This document shows, piece after piece, positions 12,211 through 24,100 of a stretch of DNA of 64,000 nucleotides. Under the pieces are notes generated by a model, which was not told the DNA's origin, did not search any database, and saw only the letters and a program-made list of their open reading frames with translations. Position 1 is the first letter of the stretch, and every line of letters begins with the position of its first letter. The DNA comes from Phascolomyces articulosus (lineage: Eukaryota > Mucoromycota > Mucoromycetes > Mucorales > Lichtheimiaceae): NCBI GenBank assembly GCA_025677815.1, contig JAIXMP010000033.1:124001-188000 (forward strand), written 5' to 3'. A program made the translations under genes and the position numbers.

Positions 12211-12772
12211 AAAACAAAAAGGTCTTATCCCTACAAACTTTAAAATTACATAACATTTATAACAAACAAACAAACATTAATTCTTGTTTTTTATGCATCT
12301 CCTTTATTTATTGCATTTCCCCACCCCAAAAAACGCCCATCCTTGTACTATTTACTTTTTTTTGTATAACATTTTTTACACTCACTTTTTGCATGTCTCC
12401 CTGTTCCGAACTCTCTCTCTTATTTCGTCTTATTCATCCGCCCGCATTTCTTCATTTTAGTTAGTAATAATAAATCCATATAGAATTTCTACATATAGAA
12501 TTCGTGTTACACCACTTTTTAGTTTTTGAAAAAGTGATCGAATCAAAAAATTCGGATTATGTAAAAATCTTAGATTTACGAAAAAAAAAGCGAATTGAGT
12601 TTGGGATTGATTGTTATTATTTTTATTATATTTTCAAACAAACAAAAAAAGACTGTACAGAATATTTGGTTTTAACAAAAGGAAAAAAAAAAGAACTATG
12701 TTGTAGGGTAGTTAAGCGCGAGAGAGAATATAGTTGTTGTCAAAAAGGTAAAAATACATTGTATTAAGTTAC
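12211..12772. other. Convergent intergenic region
   Basis: About 560 nt between the 3' ends of the phosphoribosyltransferase (+) and the SDR (-). A-runs and pyrimidine stretches fit two 3' UTRs. The ORF at 12504-12767 has no supporting motif. Confidence 0.55.
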
Positions 12773-14284
12773 TTAGATACCACGGCCACCAGTGACTTCG
12801 AGGGTGTGACCAGTAACATAGGAAGACAAGGGGGTGCAGAGCATCATGACAGAGCCAGCGACTTCATCAGTGTTACCGGCACGACCCAAGGGGATATCAG
12901 CATAGGGGTTACCCTTGGCGGCACGGTTACCAGTGGGAACACCTAAAGCAACCTTTTCACCATCAATTTCAATAGAAGTACCAGCTTCCTTGGCACGGGT
13001 AAGACGGGTGTCAACCCAACCAAAGGCAACAGTGTTACAACGGACACCAAAGAGACCCCATTCCTTAGCAATGGTCTTGGTCAAACCGACAACACCAGCC
13101 TTAGCGGTAGCATAGTTAGCTTGGCCAATATTACCGTGGAGACCAGAGGTGGAGGAGATCTGTATATAATCGAGACCATGGTTTAGTTCTATATATTCCT
13201 TTCCCTTCATTCACATCATGCATTATTCCCACAATCTTTTTTTTTAATAACGAAGAAAAAAAAAACTCACGTTGACAATAGCCTTGTTCTCACCATCCTT
13301 CTTGCGCTATTAAAGAGTAAAAGAAATGCAAGTGTGAGAAAAAAAATTATAGAATTACATCCAATAATTAAACATGTTTCCCTCTGCGAAACCCGACTTT
13401 GAGAATTGCTTCTCCTCTTATAAATGATTATGACAATCCTTCCTTCCCATGGCCATTCCACTCCTGAAAGAAAAAAGATAAAATAAACTTACAAGGTACT
13501 TGGCAGCAGCACGGAGGATGCGGAAAGGAGCGGTTTGATGGACAACCAACATGGTTTCCCATTGCTTGTCAGTGATCTTGTGAGCCATACCATCATAGGT
13601 GAAACCAGCGTTGTTGACAATGTGGTTAAGCTTACCGAAAGCCCTAAAAGAAAATACAGTGTATTAGTTTAGTTTCCCATTACTCCAGAATAAAGGTATA
13701 CTTATTTAGAACCAATATGTTCAAAGCAAAAGGGTATGAAAGTTACTTACTTGACTGTGCCTTCGACCAATTGTTCGGGGAACTTGGGGTCCATGATATC
13801 ACCGGCAATGGCAATAGCCTTACCGCCAGCGGCATTAATGTCAGCAGCGACTTGGTTGGCCTTGGCTATAATAATCATTCAAAAGTCAATATCGTTATAT
13901 ATATATTTGACACGAAAAACAAAGCTTTCCCATATATGCAAGAAACCAAGAATAATAATACATACCACCATCAATATCGGTGACAGTGACAAGGGCACCT
14001 TCACGAGCGAAGTATTCAGCACAGCTCTTACCAATACCTTGGCTATCATTATCATAATATATAAATATAAATAGAACGTTAGTTTTTATGACCATTCCTT
14101 TTTGACATGGGGGAGAATAGAATGAAACGGAATGGAGGAATGTACTGAGGTGACGAAAAAAAAAAAAAAGAATAGTATTTTACCCAGAACCAGTGATAAT
14201 AGCGACTTCACCGGCCAAAAGACCTTGGGGGTAGTTACCAGACAAGTGGCCCTTAATGTTGTTCAAACGGTCAGCAGCAGACAT
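12773..14284 (-). CDS. Short-chain dehydrogenase/reductase, FabG/3-hydroxyacyl dehydrogenase-like
   Basis: Six exons (14184-14284, 13966-14042, 13751-13865, 13493-13643, 13271-13306, 12773-13159) give 288 residues. Every junction keeps phase; exon 5 is only 36 nt. It has the classical SDR layout: Rossmann motif TGSGQGIG (31-38), the acidic residue of TDID that favours NAD(H), NNAG, then catalytic Ser at about 163 (NISSTSG), Tyr176 and Lys180 (YATAK). The end LEVTGGRGI is typical of FabG-like 3-oxoacyl reductases. Its likely reaction is interconversion of 3-oxoacyl and 3-hydroxyacyl thioesters, but SDR substrates are not predictable from sequence. There is no PTS1 (ends RGI) and no obvious presequence, so a cytosolic protein is the default. 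It resembles the dehydrogenase half of peroxisomal multifunctional enzyme, and a free hydratase 2 lies 5 kb upstream. Codons are C-rich, as in highly expressed genes here. Confidence 0.9.
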
Positions 14285-14898
14285 GATGTATTATATATAA
14301 AAAAGGTGGTTTTTTAGAAAGTAAAGAAAAAAAAAAAGAAAAAACCCTCCATTGGAGGTTTTTTTGCGCTTTATATATGAAAAATCATAGATCGCGCAAC
14401 ACCTATTTCCAATTGTCAGCAAAATTGTCGGTCTCATGTCGGAATACAAATTGCTTTTGATTGAACCTTCCCACAGCTTGGATGAGAAGCTCAACTTCTT
14501 GTCATCATAATGCACAGAGAGAAAAAATCAAGTAAGCCAAAAAAAAAAACCCATCATATTTTCCTTCTCCCCTCTCTCTCCAACAATATGATGATGAAAA
14601 CGTCCAAATCTCTGACCAAAATAATTTATTACTATTATTCATGTTTTGATTTTGTAAAAGAAACCAACACCTTTGTATGCGTTTGTTTTTGTTGAGCGGA
14701 GGAAGGAGTATATCTATAATTATTACTATGGCGACATCTCCTTCGTTTGTATATGTGATATGTGATTAGAAAGAAAAAAAAGACCTGGATCTCAGCACGT
14801 TCTTCTTCCAACGATTTAGTATCCAAAAAAGGAAACAAGTAGTCAGAGTATGAGGTATATGGTATTGCATTAAGATCTCTTTGAATTTTGTCAAAGGT

Positions 14899-14933
14899 AT
14901 ACTTATTTAATATACCATATGTTAAATAAGTAT
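14899..14933. repeat. Perfect inverted repeat, 12-bp arms, 11-nt loop
   Basis: ATACTTATTTAA (14899-14910) is followed after 11 nt by its exact reverse complement TTAAATAAGTAT (14922-14933). Flanking AAAGG and CTTT extend the pairing imperfectly. It could be a hairpin, the core of a small MITE or a chance palindrome in AT-rich DNA. Confidence 0.6.
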
Positions 14934-15150
14934 CTTTCTACAGAATATAAATAAATCACTTGTTTTTATATATACTCATAAAGCATGCCCTATTATAACC
15001 GTACTATTCTTTCTTTTACGCTCTGATCAATTTTTTTATTCTTAATTAATTAATAATAATAATAAAACGATCGACCCTTCACTCATTTATTTAGCCGAGT
15101 ACTACAGAAATTGATTGCTTTTACTAGCAACCATATTTCTACACTTATAA

Positions 15151-15471
15151 TTGTGGTATGAAGTTTTATGCAAACATTACCCGTTTGTCATGATGAAGCA
15201 TTGCTTAGTGTGTAACGCCGGAAAAACGTTTGCTTCAATTTCTGGCTTACGTTATAATAAATTTTTAAGATCGGTAAGTTACCTTTTCGAATTACCAGGA
15301 AATAGACACAACCATGGAAAAATAGTAATGTTCCTCCTATGTGATAGCCAATCTTTTAACTGCAAACTTTTTTGTAGTCATTCATTGATTTATAAGTGTA
15401 TAATCTACTACTTTTTTTTCTACATAACTAATATAAACTGTCAGGGAAATGATCATCCATATGCCTGGTGA
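15151..15471 (+). pseudogene. Degenerate C2H2-type zinc-finger fragment (candidate)
   Basis: Reads HCLVCNAGKTFASISGLRYNKF. This resembles a fungal C2H2 finger (CxxC, KTF, SGLRYH) with two defects: two extra residues between CxxC and K, and Asn where the first zinc-binding His should be. A consensus donor (TCG|GTAAGT at 15274) and acceptor (TCAG ending at 15444) would join it in phase to GNDHPYAW and a stop. No upstream ATG-led frame or second finger is visible. It is best read as a relic, but a real small protein cannot be excluded. Confidence 0.35.
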
Positions 15472-17664
15472 TGTCCGATGAACCTATTTTTTTTACGAGA
15501 TTATATAATATGTGAACGTCGGAAAAAATTATTAGCCATACGTGTATATCAAATCGAGGTTGGAATGCATCATTTTACCACGGGTTGGTTTCCATTTGCA
15601 TAAATTCAGCAATTTATTTATTTAGAATAACAATACACTTCTACGAACCTTAGAGCCAAAAAAAAAAAACGAATTATTCTTGAAAAAATGTTAGTTAACG
15701 ATAGGAAGTGTATTAATCGTCTTGATATTTACTTAAACAAGATAAATGTGCAATAGTTTATTAGATTCAATTTATTCTATATAAAAGATTATGGCTACTA
15801 GGCTTTTTTTCATAAGGTACAACCTTTTATTCATCAAGTAAGAATGTGATACTCCGGAAGGAACTGTTCTGGTCCATGTGGCGATGGCACAAAGATGCTT
15901 TATATTACACATTAGAAAGTCTCAACTGCTGCCCTTTTTTTTGATAACTATAAAAAGTAACAAACCAGATTAGTAGTCATCATCAAAGGCGAAACCCAAA
16001 ACCCTCACATTTATAATCAGCTAACAGTAATCTACTTTCTTTTAGAATCTCACGTATTTCATGTGTACAGATACAATGAGAGAGTATTCCTAATGGAGTA
16101 ATCTATTATATATATTCTCAATATGGATTATTGAGCAAAATATATTGGTTTTCAGCATCGACTGGAAAATAAAAGTTATTATTAAACGACCTAGTAATAA
16201 AAATAATTAAAACATTGATTGCTAGTCGGTAATGTTTATCGAAAACAATTGAATTTCAATAAATTATTTCCGGCACTGTTCACCCTTTCTATCGATTGAA
16301 ACGTGTCTTTTTTCCTTTTTTTTTTCCCATGCATGAATCGTTCGCGGTTTTGGAAGAAATGATCAGAGATAAAAACCAATTTCAAGTATTTTCACTGAAA
16401 GAATAATCAGCAAATGCTATTTCATTGACACCATTACGTCCTTTCCCCTCCCATACTCGAATCATCATCTAGCAAGAAATGACTCAAGGCGGAATTTGTA
16501 AAAGGATTACATTGGTATCAAGGATGAATGGTCGAAATCACGGCAACAATAAACAAAGAAGTGATTCTATAAAAACTACTGAAATATCATTTTGTTGTCA
16601 TGGAGTATTAAAATTTACATATGTATTTATCTATTATCACTGTGGGTGACCCAATATCATTAAGTGCCAATGATTTGTTTTTTTATTCATATTACGTCAT
16701 AATACATTGATCTATTTTATTTAGCTCTCTGAATGAACATATACTTTGTTTGTACCTAAGCCTAACAAAAAACAAAGATTATCCGAAGAAAAGGGCATCT
16801 CATTTGCTCTTCGTTGATATGGTTTCATCATCAGGTTCAAACACTGAACTGGATTATAATGGCCCACTTTCAGTGTTCTGACAACATCGAATTTAAAATG
16901 TATAAAAAGCCTTGAGTAGGATACCAGGCAAAAAAATCAATTACTTTTGCTTATTAAATAACTGTAGCACTATATGTACGTATTACATATTATTTATTCA
17001 TTTATTCAAGTTGAAAAGATAATACAAAAACTCAGCACAAACTGTTGCCATTGTTAACGTTTACGAAAGTTCATTGGATGCATCACGATATAAATTTTAA
17101 GGAAGTATCGAGTATAAAGTGGTTATATGTTTTCTTTTGTGCTGTTTAGAGTTTGGGCTTAGAATATTATTGCTTTGTGTAATCGTGTTTCTTCTTCATT
17201 GCACAAAGACCTGGAGCGGGGCTTTTCCTTTCTTTTATTCTAACAGCCTTTTACGTTCTTGTCATATTGCTTCCTAGTCGTTCAGCAACAGTAAATCAAA
17301 CATTCAATGGCACGATTAAAAGAATTCATACTATTCCAACTGCTTTGATGAAAAAAAGTAACAAGTAGTAAAACCCCCTTCTTTTCTAGATCGTTAATAT
17401 TTAAAGTTTTGACTTAGTCACTTAAAATATGTCACACTAGTTTTAGTGAGAAAAAGTTATATTTATAAGCCGTTACATTTTTTCTGTTCTTCTTTAAAAA
17501 GACAGCAGTTTTATTTTTCAATTTCTATTTACCACTTCCATCACTACAAAAAATCCTTAGACAAGGTCGGCTAAAAGAACGCGTATTAGCTACCACTAAA
17601 TTCCATTATCACTGTATACTCTCTTGCAATTTTTCCAATAGTATTATTTGTTTCTTCTTTAACT

Positions 17665-17745
17665 GTGAGTAGACACCTCCCTTTTTAATTTCTATCTATG
17701 GTCATATTGAAACTAACTTGTCAAACTTATTTAATATAATCATAG
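17665..17745 (+). other. 5' UTR intron of HET gene 1
   Basis: Donor GTGAGT at 17665, branch point ACTAAC at 17712-17717, acceptor CATAG ending at 17745. The start ATG (17751) is exactly 5 nt beyond the acceptor. The second HET gene has the same arrangement, which supports this intron and the chosen start. Confidence 0.7.
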
Positions 17746-17750
17746 TAATA

Positions 17751-19466
17751 ATGTACATTACTTACGAGACTACGCAATATTCTTTGAATGACAGAGGGAA
17801 AAGCCCCAAATTTTCCCAACCACCTAAAAAAGTTCCTAATGATTTGCCCAAACCAGACTTTATGCCTACCAAACTTGTTCGTATTTCTGATACGCAAGTA
17901 GTCGATGGATCTCAAGTGAACGAAGGTTACTGCGCATTATCATATTCGTGGAATCAATCTGGTGAGATACAGCAAGACGACAATGGAGAATACATACGAG
18001 TCGATGAAGGCAAACATGAGATTATTTCTTACAGCAATGTTTCTCGTGATATGATGAATCGTGAGTTAAGCGAAAAACACCGAAAGATATTTGAAGATAT
18101 CATTGACGATAAAATCAGTTACTTTACAAAAACGATCAAACATGTCAAATTTGAAGGCATCATTCAGCAAATATGTCAGCAGTTTAACATTAAATATATA
18201 TGGTACGATCAATTATGCATCAATCAAGATAATGATGAAGAAAAGAAACGTGAACTACGCAAAATGTATCGTATATACGAAAATGCTTATTGCACTGTTG
18301 CACTTGTTCCTGATGTCTATAATGTATTTTTTTTAAATACAATGATTCACGAATATTTCAAACGTTTATGGACATTAGAAGAAGCATTAAAATCGAAAAG
18401 ATTACTATTTGTTGGCAAGGATAGACATCAATGGGGAGAGAATACCGAGAGTTACAGGGAAATACATTGTTTAATCAAATCATCGTCAGAGATAAATGTT
18501 TCACAAATACTATACCATGCACATCAACGGAGAAACACCAAAGAACACGATCGCGTTTTTGCTCTCATTCATCTTTTCCCGGAATTTATCAACACAGGCG
18601 GCAATGACGACGAGCAAAAATCACTCAAAAAATGGATATTTCGTCTTTTTTGTTGTTTTACCAAAAAAGAAAGAATTAGCAAGAAGATTAAAATCGATTA
18701 CAATCAACCATTGGAAGACTTGATGATTAAATTTTATGGTCTTTTAGCAAAAAAAGATATTAGAATTTTGCTTTTTGGGTATAATCCTGGTTATAAATCG
18801 ACGATCAAAAAATACAAGTTTTTGCCATCATGGACTGGCGTTAATGGAATGCATACATATGATAATTCAACAATATCATTTCAAAATTACGATGTAGTTG
18901 GAAAAACTATGCATGTTGCATCCACTTATACTACAAACAACCAATTCATCGGTGAGGGCACTTTCACTCTACGAGAAGAAGATCTACCGCCAAGTCCTGA
19001 CGATATCGATGATGACAATAACAGAGACGAATATTGTTTGTGCATACTTGTTCAACTACCTGAATCAAGTGAAACCAAAAGAATCAAGTTTGATCGTAGT
19101 TACGATTATTTGTTTGTACAAGAAAAAGGTTTCGATGAAATCTCTACAAAGCTTCAACAACTATCAAGATTCATGGAGATAAAAAAGGAAAACTTGTGCT
19201 GGTGTCACAGATTTGGAAACGAATATCGAATGGCTACAGAAGTATATTTTCATGATTTAACAGATGGTTTGGATGATCCTACTGCACAATATGTCATCCT
19301 CTCCGAAATTTCGTTTGAAAGTGATAATAATCGGCGATACTATCCTGTAATCAAAAAATTGCAAGGAGAAGAATTTTATAAAGCTATTGGATGTTGTAAA
19401 ACAGATAGTGAAAAAGACTTTTTCTCTGATTGTAACTTATCCAAAGAAACATTTTTGATTCAATAA
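17751..19466 (+). CDS. HET-domain protein (heterokaryon-incompatibility family), copy 1
   Basis: One uninterrupted coding exon of 571 residues. It has the HET core in order: CALSYSW (61-67), a long variable insert, FEGIIQQICQQFNIKYIW (134-151), YDQLCINQ (152-159), YENAYCTVALVP (176-187) and LWTLEEA (206-212). In filamentous fungi HET domains trigger cell death after non-self recognition between fusing hyphae, and often act as the effector arm of NLR-like sensors. Here the C-terminal 350 residues match no domain I recognise and share only the paralogue's sequence. The ATG at 17751 was chosen because copy 2 starts with the same MYIT-ET-QY. Relative to copy 2 it carries about 28 extra residues near 285-312 with a Cys/Phe-rich patch. 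Codons are A/T-ending, unlike neighbouring metabolic genes, and it sits in a gene-poor island; both fit an accessory or fast-evolving gene. Confidence 0.88.
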   Translation: MYITYETTQYSLNDRGKSPKFSQPPKKVPNDLPKPDFMPTKLVRISDTQVVDGSQVNEGYCALSYSWNQSGEIQQDDNGEYIRVDEGKHEIISYSNVSRDMMNRELSEKHRKIFEDIIDDKISYFTKTIKHVKFEGIIQQICQQFNIKYIWYDQLCINQDNDEEKKRELRKMYRIYENAYCTVALVPDVYNVFFLNTMIHEYFKRLWTLEEALKSKRLLFVGKDRHQWGENTESYREIHCLIKSSSEINVSQILYHAHQRRNTKEHDRVFALIHLFPEFINTGGNDDEQKSLKKWIFRLFCCFTKKERISKKIKIDYNQPLEDLMIKFYGLLAKKDIRILLFGYNPGYKSTIKKYKFLPSWTGVNGMHTYDNSTISFQNYDVVGKTMHVASTYTTNNQFIGEGTFTLREEDLPPSPDDIDDDNNRDEYCLCILVQLPESSETKRIKFDRSYDYLFVQEKGFDEISTKLQQLSRFMEIKKENLCWCHRFGNEYRMATEVYFHDLTDGLDDPTAQYVILSEISFESDNNRRYYPVIKKLQGEEFYKAIGCCKTDSEKDFFSDCNLSKETFLIQ

Positions 19467-21160
19467 AAATTAACGATTTATATAAATAATCTACGTAAAT
19501 ATTAAACTTTTGTTCATTTTTAAAATGGCTCAGCTCGTAATATAGCAAAATATATATGTACTTTGATTAACAAATGAATTAATGATGAACTGTGTAATAC
19601 GTTTATTTAATAAATAATAATATCCGTCATTGTCTGGAGAGATTCGTTGATGCATACCGTGATAAAGCCAGCAGCTGCACGTTTGGAATATCTGAATTTT
19701 GAGCGAGTATGTAAATGCATAGCAGTGGTTTTTCCTTGGAAACATGGAAAACCATATTTGAAGCATAAAATAACTAACCTCACACATATTCATACATATG
19801 GTTAGCACAATGTCAATAAACTTTAACAGCCAATCCAAGAGCTGTCTAAAGACTCGTCAATCATTGATACTACCATGCATATTATATTATTAATAATTAT
19901 AAACAAGACGGTTAAAGATACAATAGTAGTTACAAATAACATAGTGGCGTTTCTTAATCATGTTCCTGAACTATCTCAGTAGTAAACTTAAACTTTATGC
20001 TTTTGAAAGTGCTACTCTACTGAGAACAGTATCAAAAATAAATTATTATTTGAATGATAAAGGCATTTTTCCTCTTTTTTTTCTCACAAATTTCAATTTC
20101 TGTACCTCCTAATAATAACCCACCAATAAGAATAATATGATCATTAGTATCCAAGCAATATGGTGTTATGATCCTCACTTGTAAGCTGGCATGAAATAAG
20201 GAAACAAGCTTTGGGCAATAAAAAAGTTACTTAAAATGTGTCGTTGGTAATGGATCGAATAAAGGATCTTGAATCCAGCAGCAACAGAGTATAGTAATCC
20301 TCCATGTCTGCTACCCAGATAACAAGCTGATGAACTTACGTACGTGTTACTGAAATGTGGGAAAGTAATTATTGGTGCTGTAGAATTCCAAATTGAAATT
20401 CGGTACAGGGCGAATATTTGTGATGGTGCTTCTTATTAGATGGTTTTGAGCCTTTATCGCATGTTGATGAGTTGTTATTTTTTTCTTCCATAACATTTCA
20501 AGTAATAACATCATTTTAACTAAAAAATGAACCATGTGACATCATATCACTGCATCAACCCCCGCTTGTTACACCCCCATTGTGTGGAGATTCTACATTA
20601 ATGCAACATTTTTTGGGATTGGCAACTTGCAACTGCAACATTGATTTTATCAAATTTCCATTTAACGAAGTAAAATAGCCTCGTAATATGCAACAAAAAT
20701 TAAGTATTACAGCCGAGGCTTAAAAAACATTTATGGGGTACATTGTGAAAGTAGTTTTGGTATGTATATTTTGCTGCTTGAAGATTTTTATGCATGCTAC
20801 TTTTTGTGGGATTGGGACTCAATAATGGCACCAGTACTTGAACATCAATAACAGCTAAAAACACAACAATATACCATGAAGACCTATGAAATGCAAAAAT
20901 GCAATGTTTATGCTCAATTGAAAATTAGTTGGTTTCAGAAGAACATAGTTCTATAGTGTACATTAGTATCCTTTTTATCAATGAAGCTTCTATGTACTTA
21001 AATATAACTTCATGCAGTATATGACAATCAACGCTGGAGTAATTGGAAAGTTAATTTATTAAGCACTTCTGTTATAGCATTTTTATTTATTATAGAAAAT
21101 ATATACATATTTACAAATTATATAATATTTACAAATTTGACAATTATTTAAACTGTTCAT
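19467..21160. other. 1.7-kb intergenic region
   Basis: AT-rich sequence between the convergent 3' ends of HET gene 1 (+) and the repeat-protein gene (-). The ORFs at 19530-19838 and 20347-20535 (both -) have no recognisable features. Nothing else was seen. Confidence 0.5.
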
Positions 21161-24100
21161 TTATCGCTGTCTTTGTGATTTGGAACGCATGTTTTCTTCT
21201 ACGTTAATGGACCCATCATGAACATGTTTACCATTTTGATCACACGATACTTCAACACGATGAGCATCTTCTCTAGTATGACTCACAATACAATCGGCTG
21301 TATGTCGTGCATTATCCTTCGAGCTCTTGCTGCTCCATGACATTGTTGAACTAGTATTCATCTTTTCTTCTGCGCGTTCATTTGCGTCATGGGCCATATC
21401 ACTAGCGCTTTGCTTTGTACGATTCCATGCATTGCCTGCCTTCATTGTTTCGGTTCGAGCACGGTCCTCTAAATCCTCAGCAGCATGACGCATATCTTGT
21501 CCTCCCAAATGCCAAGCAGAATTCAACCAGTTGGCTTCAGCGGCATGGGCATGTCCTTCCATTTCAGCGGCTGCCTTGTTTGCATTTTCCTTGGTACGTT
21601 CCCATGTCTTATTGGTTTCACCTTTGAATCGAGCACCAGTATCCTTCGCATAATTTTCCGCACTTTGCATTGTACGGTGCAATGAAGATCCAATGTCGTT
21701 CATTTTGGCATCAGCTTGATTCGACATATCATTCATTGTATCACGAGCATCTTGCTTTGTTCTTCGCCATGAAGCGCCCCATTTATCAGCTTCTTCCTTC
21801 ACGTTTTCTTTCATATCATCCATAGCTTGGCTTGCATCTTGTTTGGTACGTTCCCAAGAATTACTGAATCTTCGTGCTTCGCCGTGCGCCTTGGCGCCAG
21901 CATCATCAACCATATTACGAGCATCTTGCTTGGTACGTTCCCATGACGATTCAAATTTATTCGCCTTGGCTTCTGCTTCATCCGAAATATCCTTCATTGT
22001 TTCGTGGGCACTTTGTTTTGCTTGCCACCAGGAAGTATTCCATCGATTGGCTTCAGCCTTGGTACGATCTTCCATGTTATTGATTGCTTCGTGAGCGTCT
22101 TGCTTGGCATGTTCCCAAGAAGAACCAAGTTGATTTGCTTTGTCATCTGCCTTGGAAGAAATATTGTTCATGGCATCATCGGCACGTTGCTTCGCTTGCA
22201 GCCAAGAGGCATTCATTTTCTTAGCTTCTTCCTTGGTGCGATCTTCCATCACATTGGCCGTATTACGTGCTTCCTTTTTAGTTTGATCCCAAGACATACC
22301 CAATTCGTTTACCTTTGCCTCTGCTTGGGCGGTCAGATCGTCAATCTTGTGCTGAGTTTCTTGTCGTGTCTTTTCCCATGATGTGCTCCATCGATCCGCC
22401 TCTGTCTTTGCACTTTGCCCCATATCTTTGGTAACATCAGAAGCTTCTCTCTTAGTACGTTCCCAATGGTTACGAAGCCAATTCAACTCATTCTCCACTT
22501 GAGCGGTCGTATCATCAGCATAACTCTGTGCGGTTTGCTTGACCGATTCCCATGATGATTCCATTTCTCTTGCCTTTGCATCAGCTTCTGTGGATAGATT
22601 ATTGACAATATCACTGGCATCCCGTTTTGTTTTTTCCCAAGAGGTAGCCCATTTATCAGTTTCATCCTTGGCTTGCTTGACCATATCATCAGTCATTTTT
22701 TCAGCATCCTTCTTAGTACGTTGCCATGAGTTTTCAAGCTCATTAACTTCGGCTTCAGCTTGGTTGGCAAGATCATTCATAGCATTACGAGCATCTTGAG
22801 TTGTCTTATCCCATGAGGCAGACCAACGATCCGTCTTTTCTTTGGCTTGTTTTGTCACATCATCCGCCATTTTTTCTGCTTCTTTCTTAGACCGTTCCCA
22901 AGATGATCCAAGTTCATTGACTTCAGCTTCGGCTTGTTGAGAAATGTCATTCATAGCTTCACTGACTTGTTCTTTTGATTTTTCCCATGATTCGGACCAT
23001 CTTTTTGATTCAGCATTGGTACGTGCTGACATGTCATCAGCGACTTGATGGATGTCTTTTTTGATACGTTCCCACGATGATCCAGCTTCTTGCATTTTGG
23101 CATCGGCTTCTTTGGACATATCATCCATGGTATTCATGGCATCTTGCTTGGATCTTCTCCAAGAGGCATCCCATTGATGGGCTTCAGATTTGGCACTGGA
23201 TTTTAATTCATTGGCAGCATCACGAGCCTCTTGCTTGGTACGATCCCAAGTAGTACCCAATTCATTTACCTTGGCTTCTGCTTGAGCAGTAATATCATCT
23301 GCTGCATTTTGAGCATTTTGTTTGGTCTTCATCCATGAAGTATCCCATTGATGGGCTTCTTGCTTTGCACTTTCTGCCATATCATTCACAGTCTTGCTAG
23401 CATCGTCCTTGGTACGTTCCCAAGATCGGTTCAATTTATTGGCTTCATCTTGCACCTTGGAACTAGCATCATCAGCCATATCGCGAGCACCTTGCTTAGT
23501 ACGTTCCCATGATGAGCTCATTTCGTTCATCTTTTCCTCGGCTTGGTTGGACATATCAGTCATGGCATCATTTGCTTCTTTCTTCGTCTTTCTCCAAGAA
23601 GTACTCCATCTATCAGCCTCATCCTTGACACCCTTCTTTAAATCATCGGTAGCTTTATTGGCATCCTGCTTGGTACGTTCCCATGACGAGCTCATTTCAT
23701 TCATTTTAGCATCGGCTTTATTTGACATATCATTTACAGCATCATCAGCTTCTTGTTTTGTTTTTCCCAAATAAGATGTCCATCTGTTGGCTCCATCTTT
23801 CATATCTTCAGCAGCTTTGCTAGCATCTTGCTTGGTACGGTCCCATGATTTGCCCACCTCATGCATTGTTTCATCTGCCTTGTTCGACATGTCATTCATG
23901 GCATCTTTAGCATCTCTCTTTGTTCTTCTCCAAGAATCACCCCATTTATCAGCTTCGTCCTTGGCATTTTCTTTCATATCGTTGACTGTTTGATCAGCAT
24001 CGTGTTTGGTACGACTCCAGAAAGAACTAGCACGTTGGGCTGATTCTTCTGCCATGTCATGAGCTTCCTCCATTTTATCGCGAGCACCTTGTTTTGTCTT

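Larger units (their letters stand above)
14285..17664. other. 3.4-kb AT-rich gene-poor island upstream of HET gene 1
   Basis: Long AT-rich stretch containing a 12-bp-arm inverted repeat (14899-14933) and a degenerate zinc-finger ORF (15151-15471), both listed separately. The rest holds no frame with recognisable protein motifs and no transposon domain that could be identified. Confidence 0.55.

Noticed and set aside
17718..17750. Upstream in-frame TTG start for HET gene 1
   Set aside because: Lies inside the predicted 5' UTR intron; the paralogue starts at the ATG equivalent to 17751.
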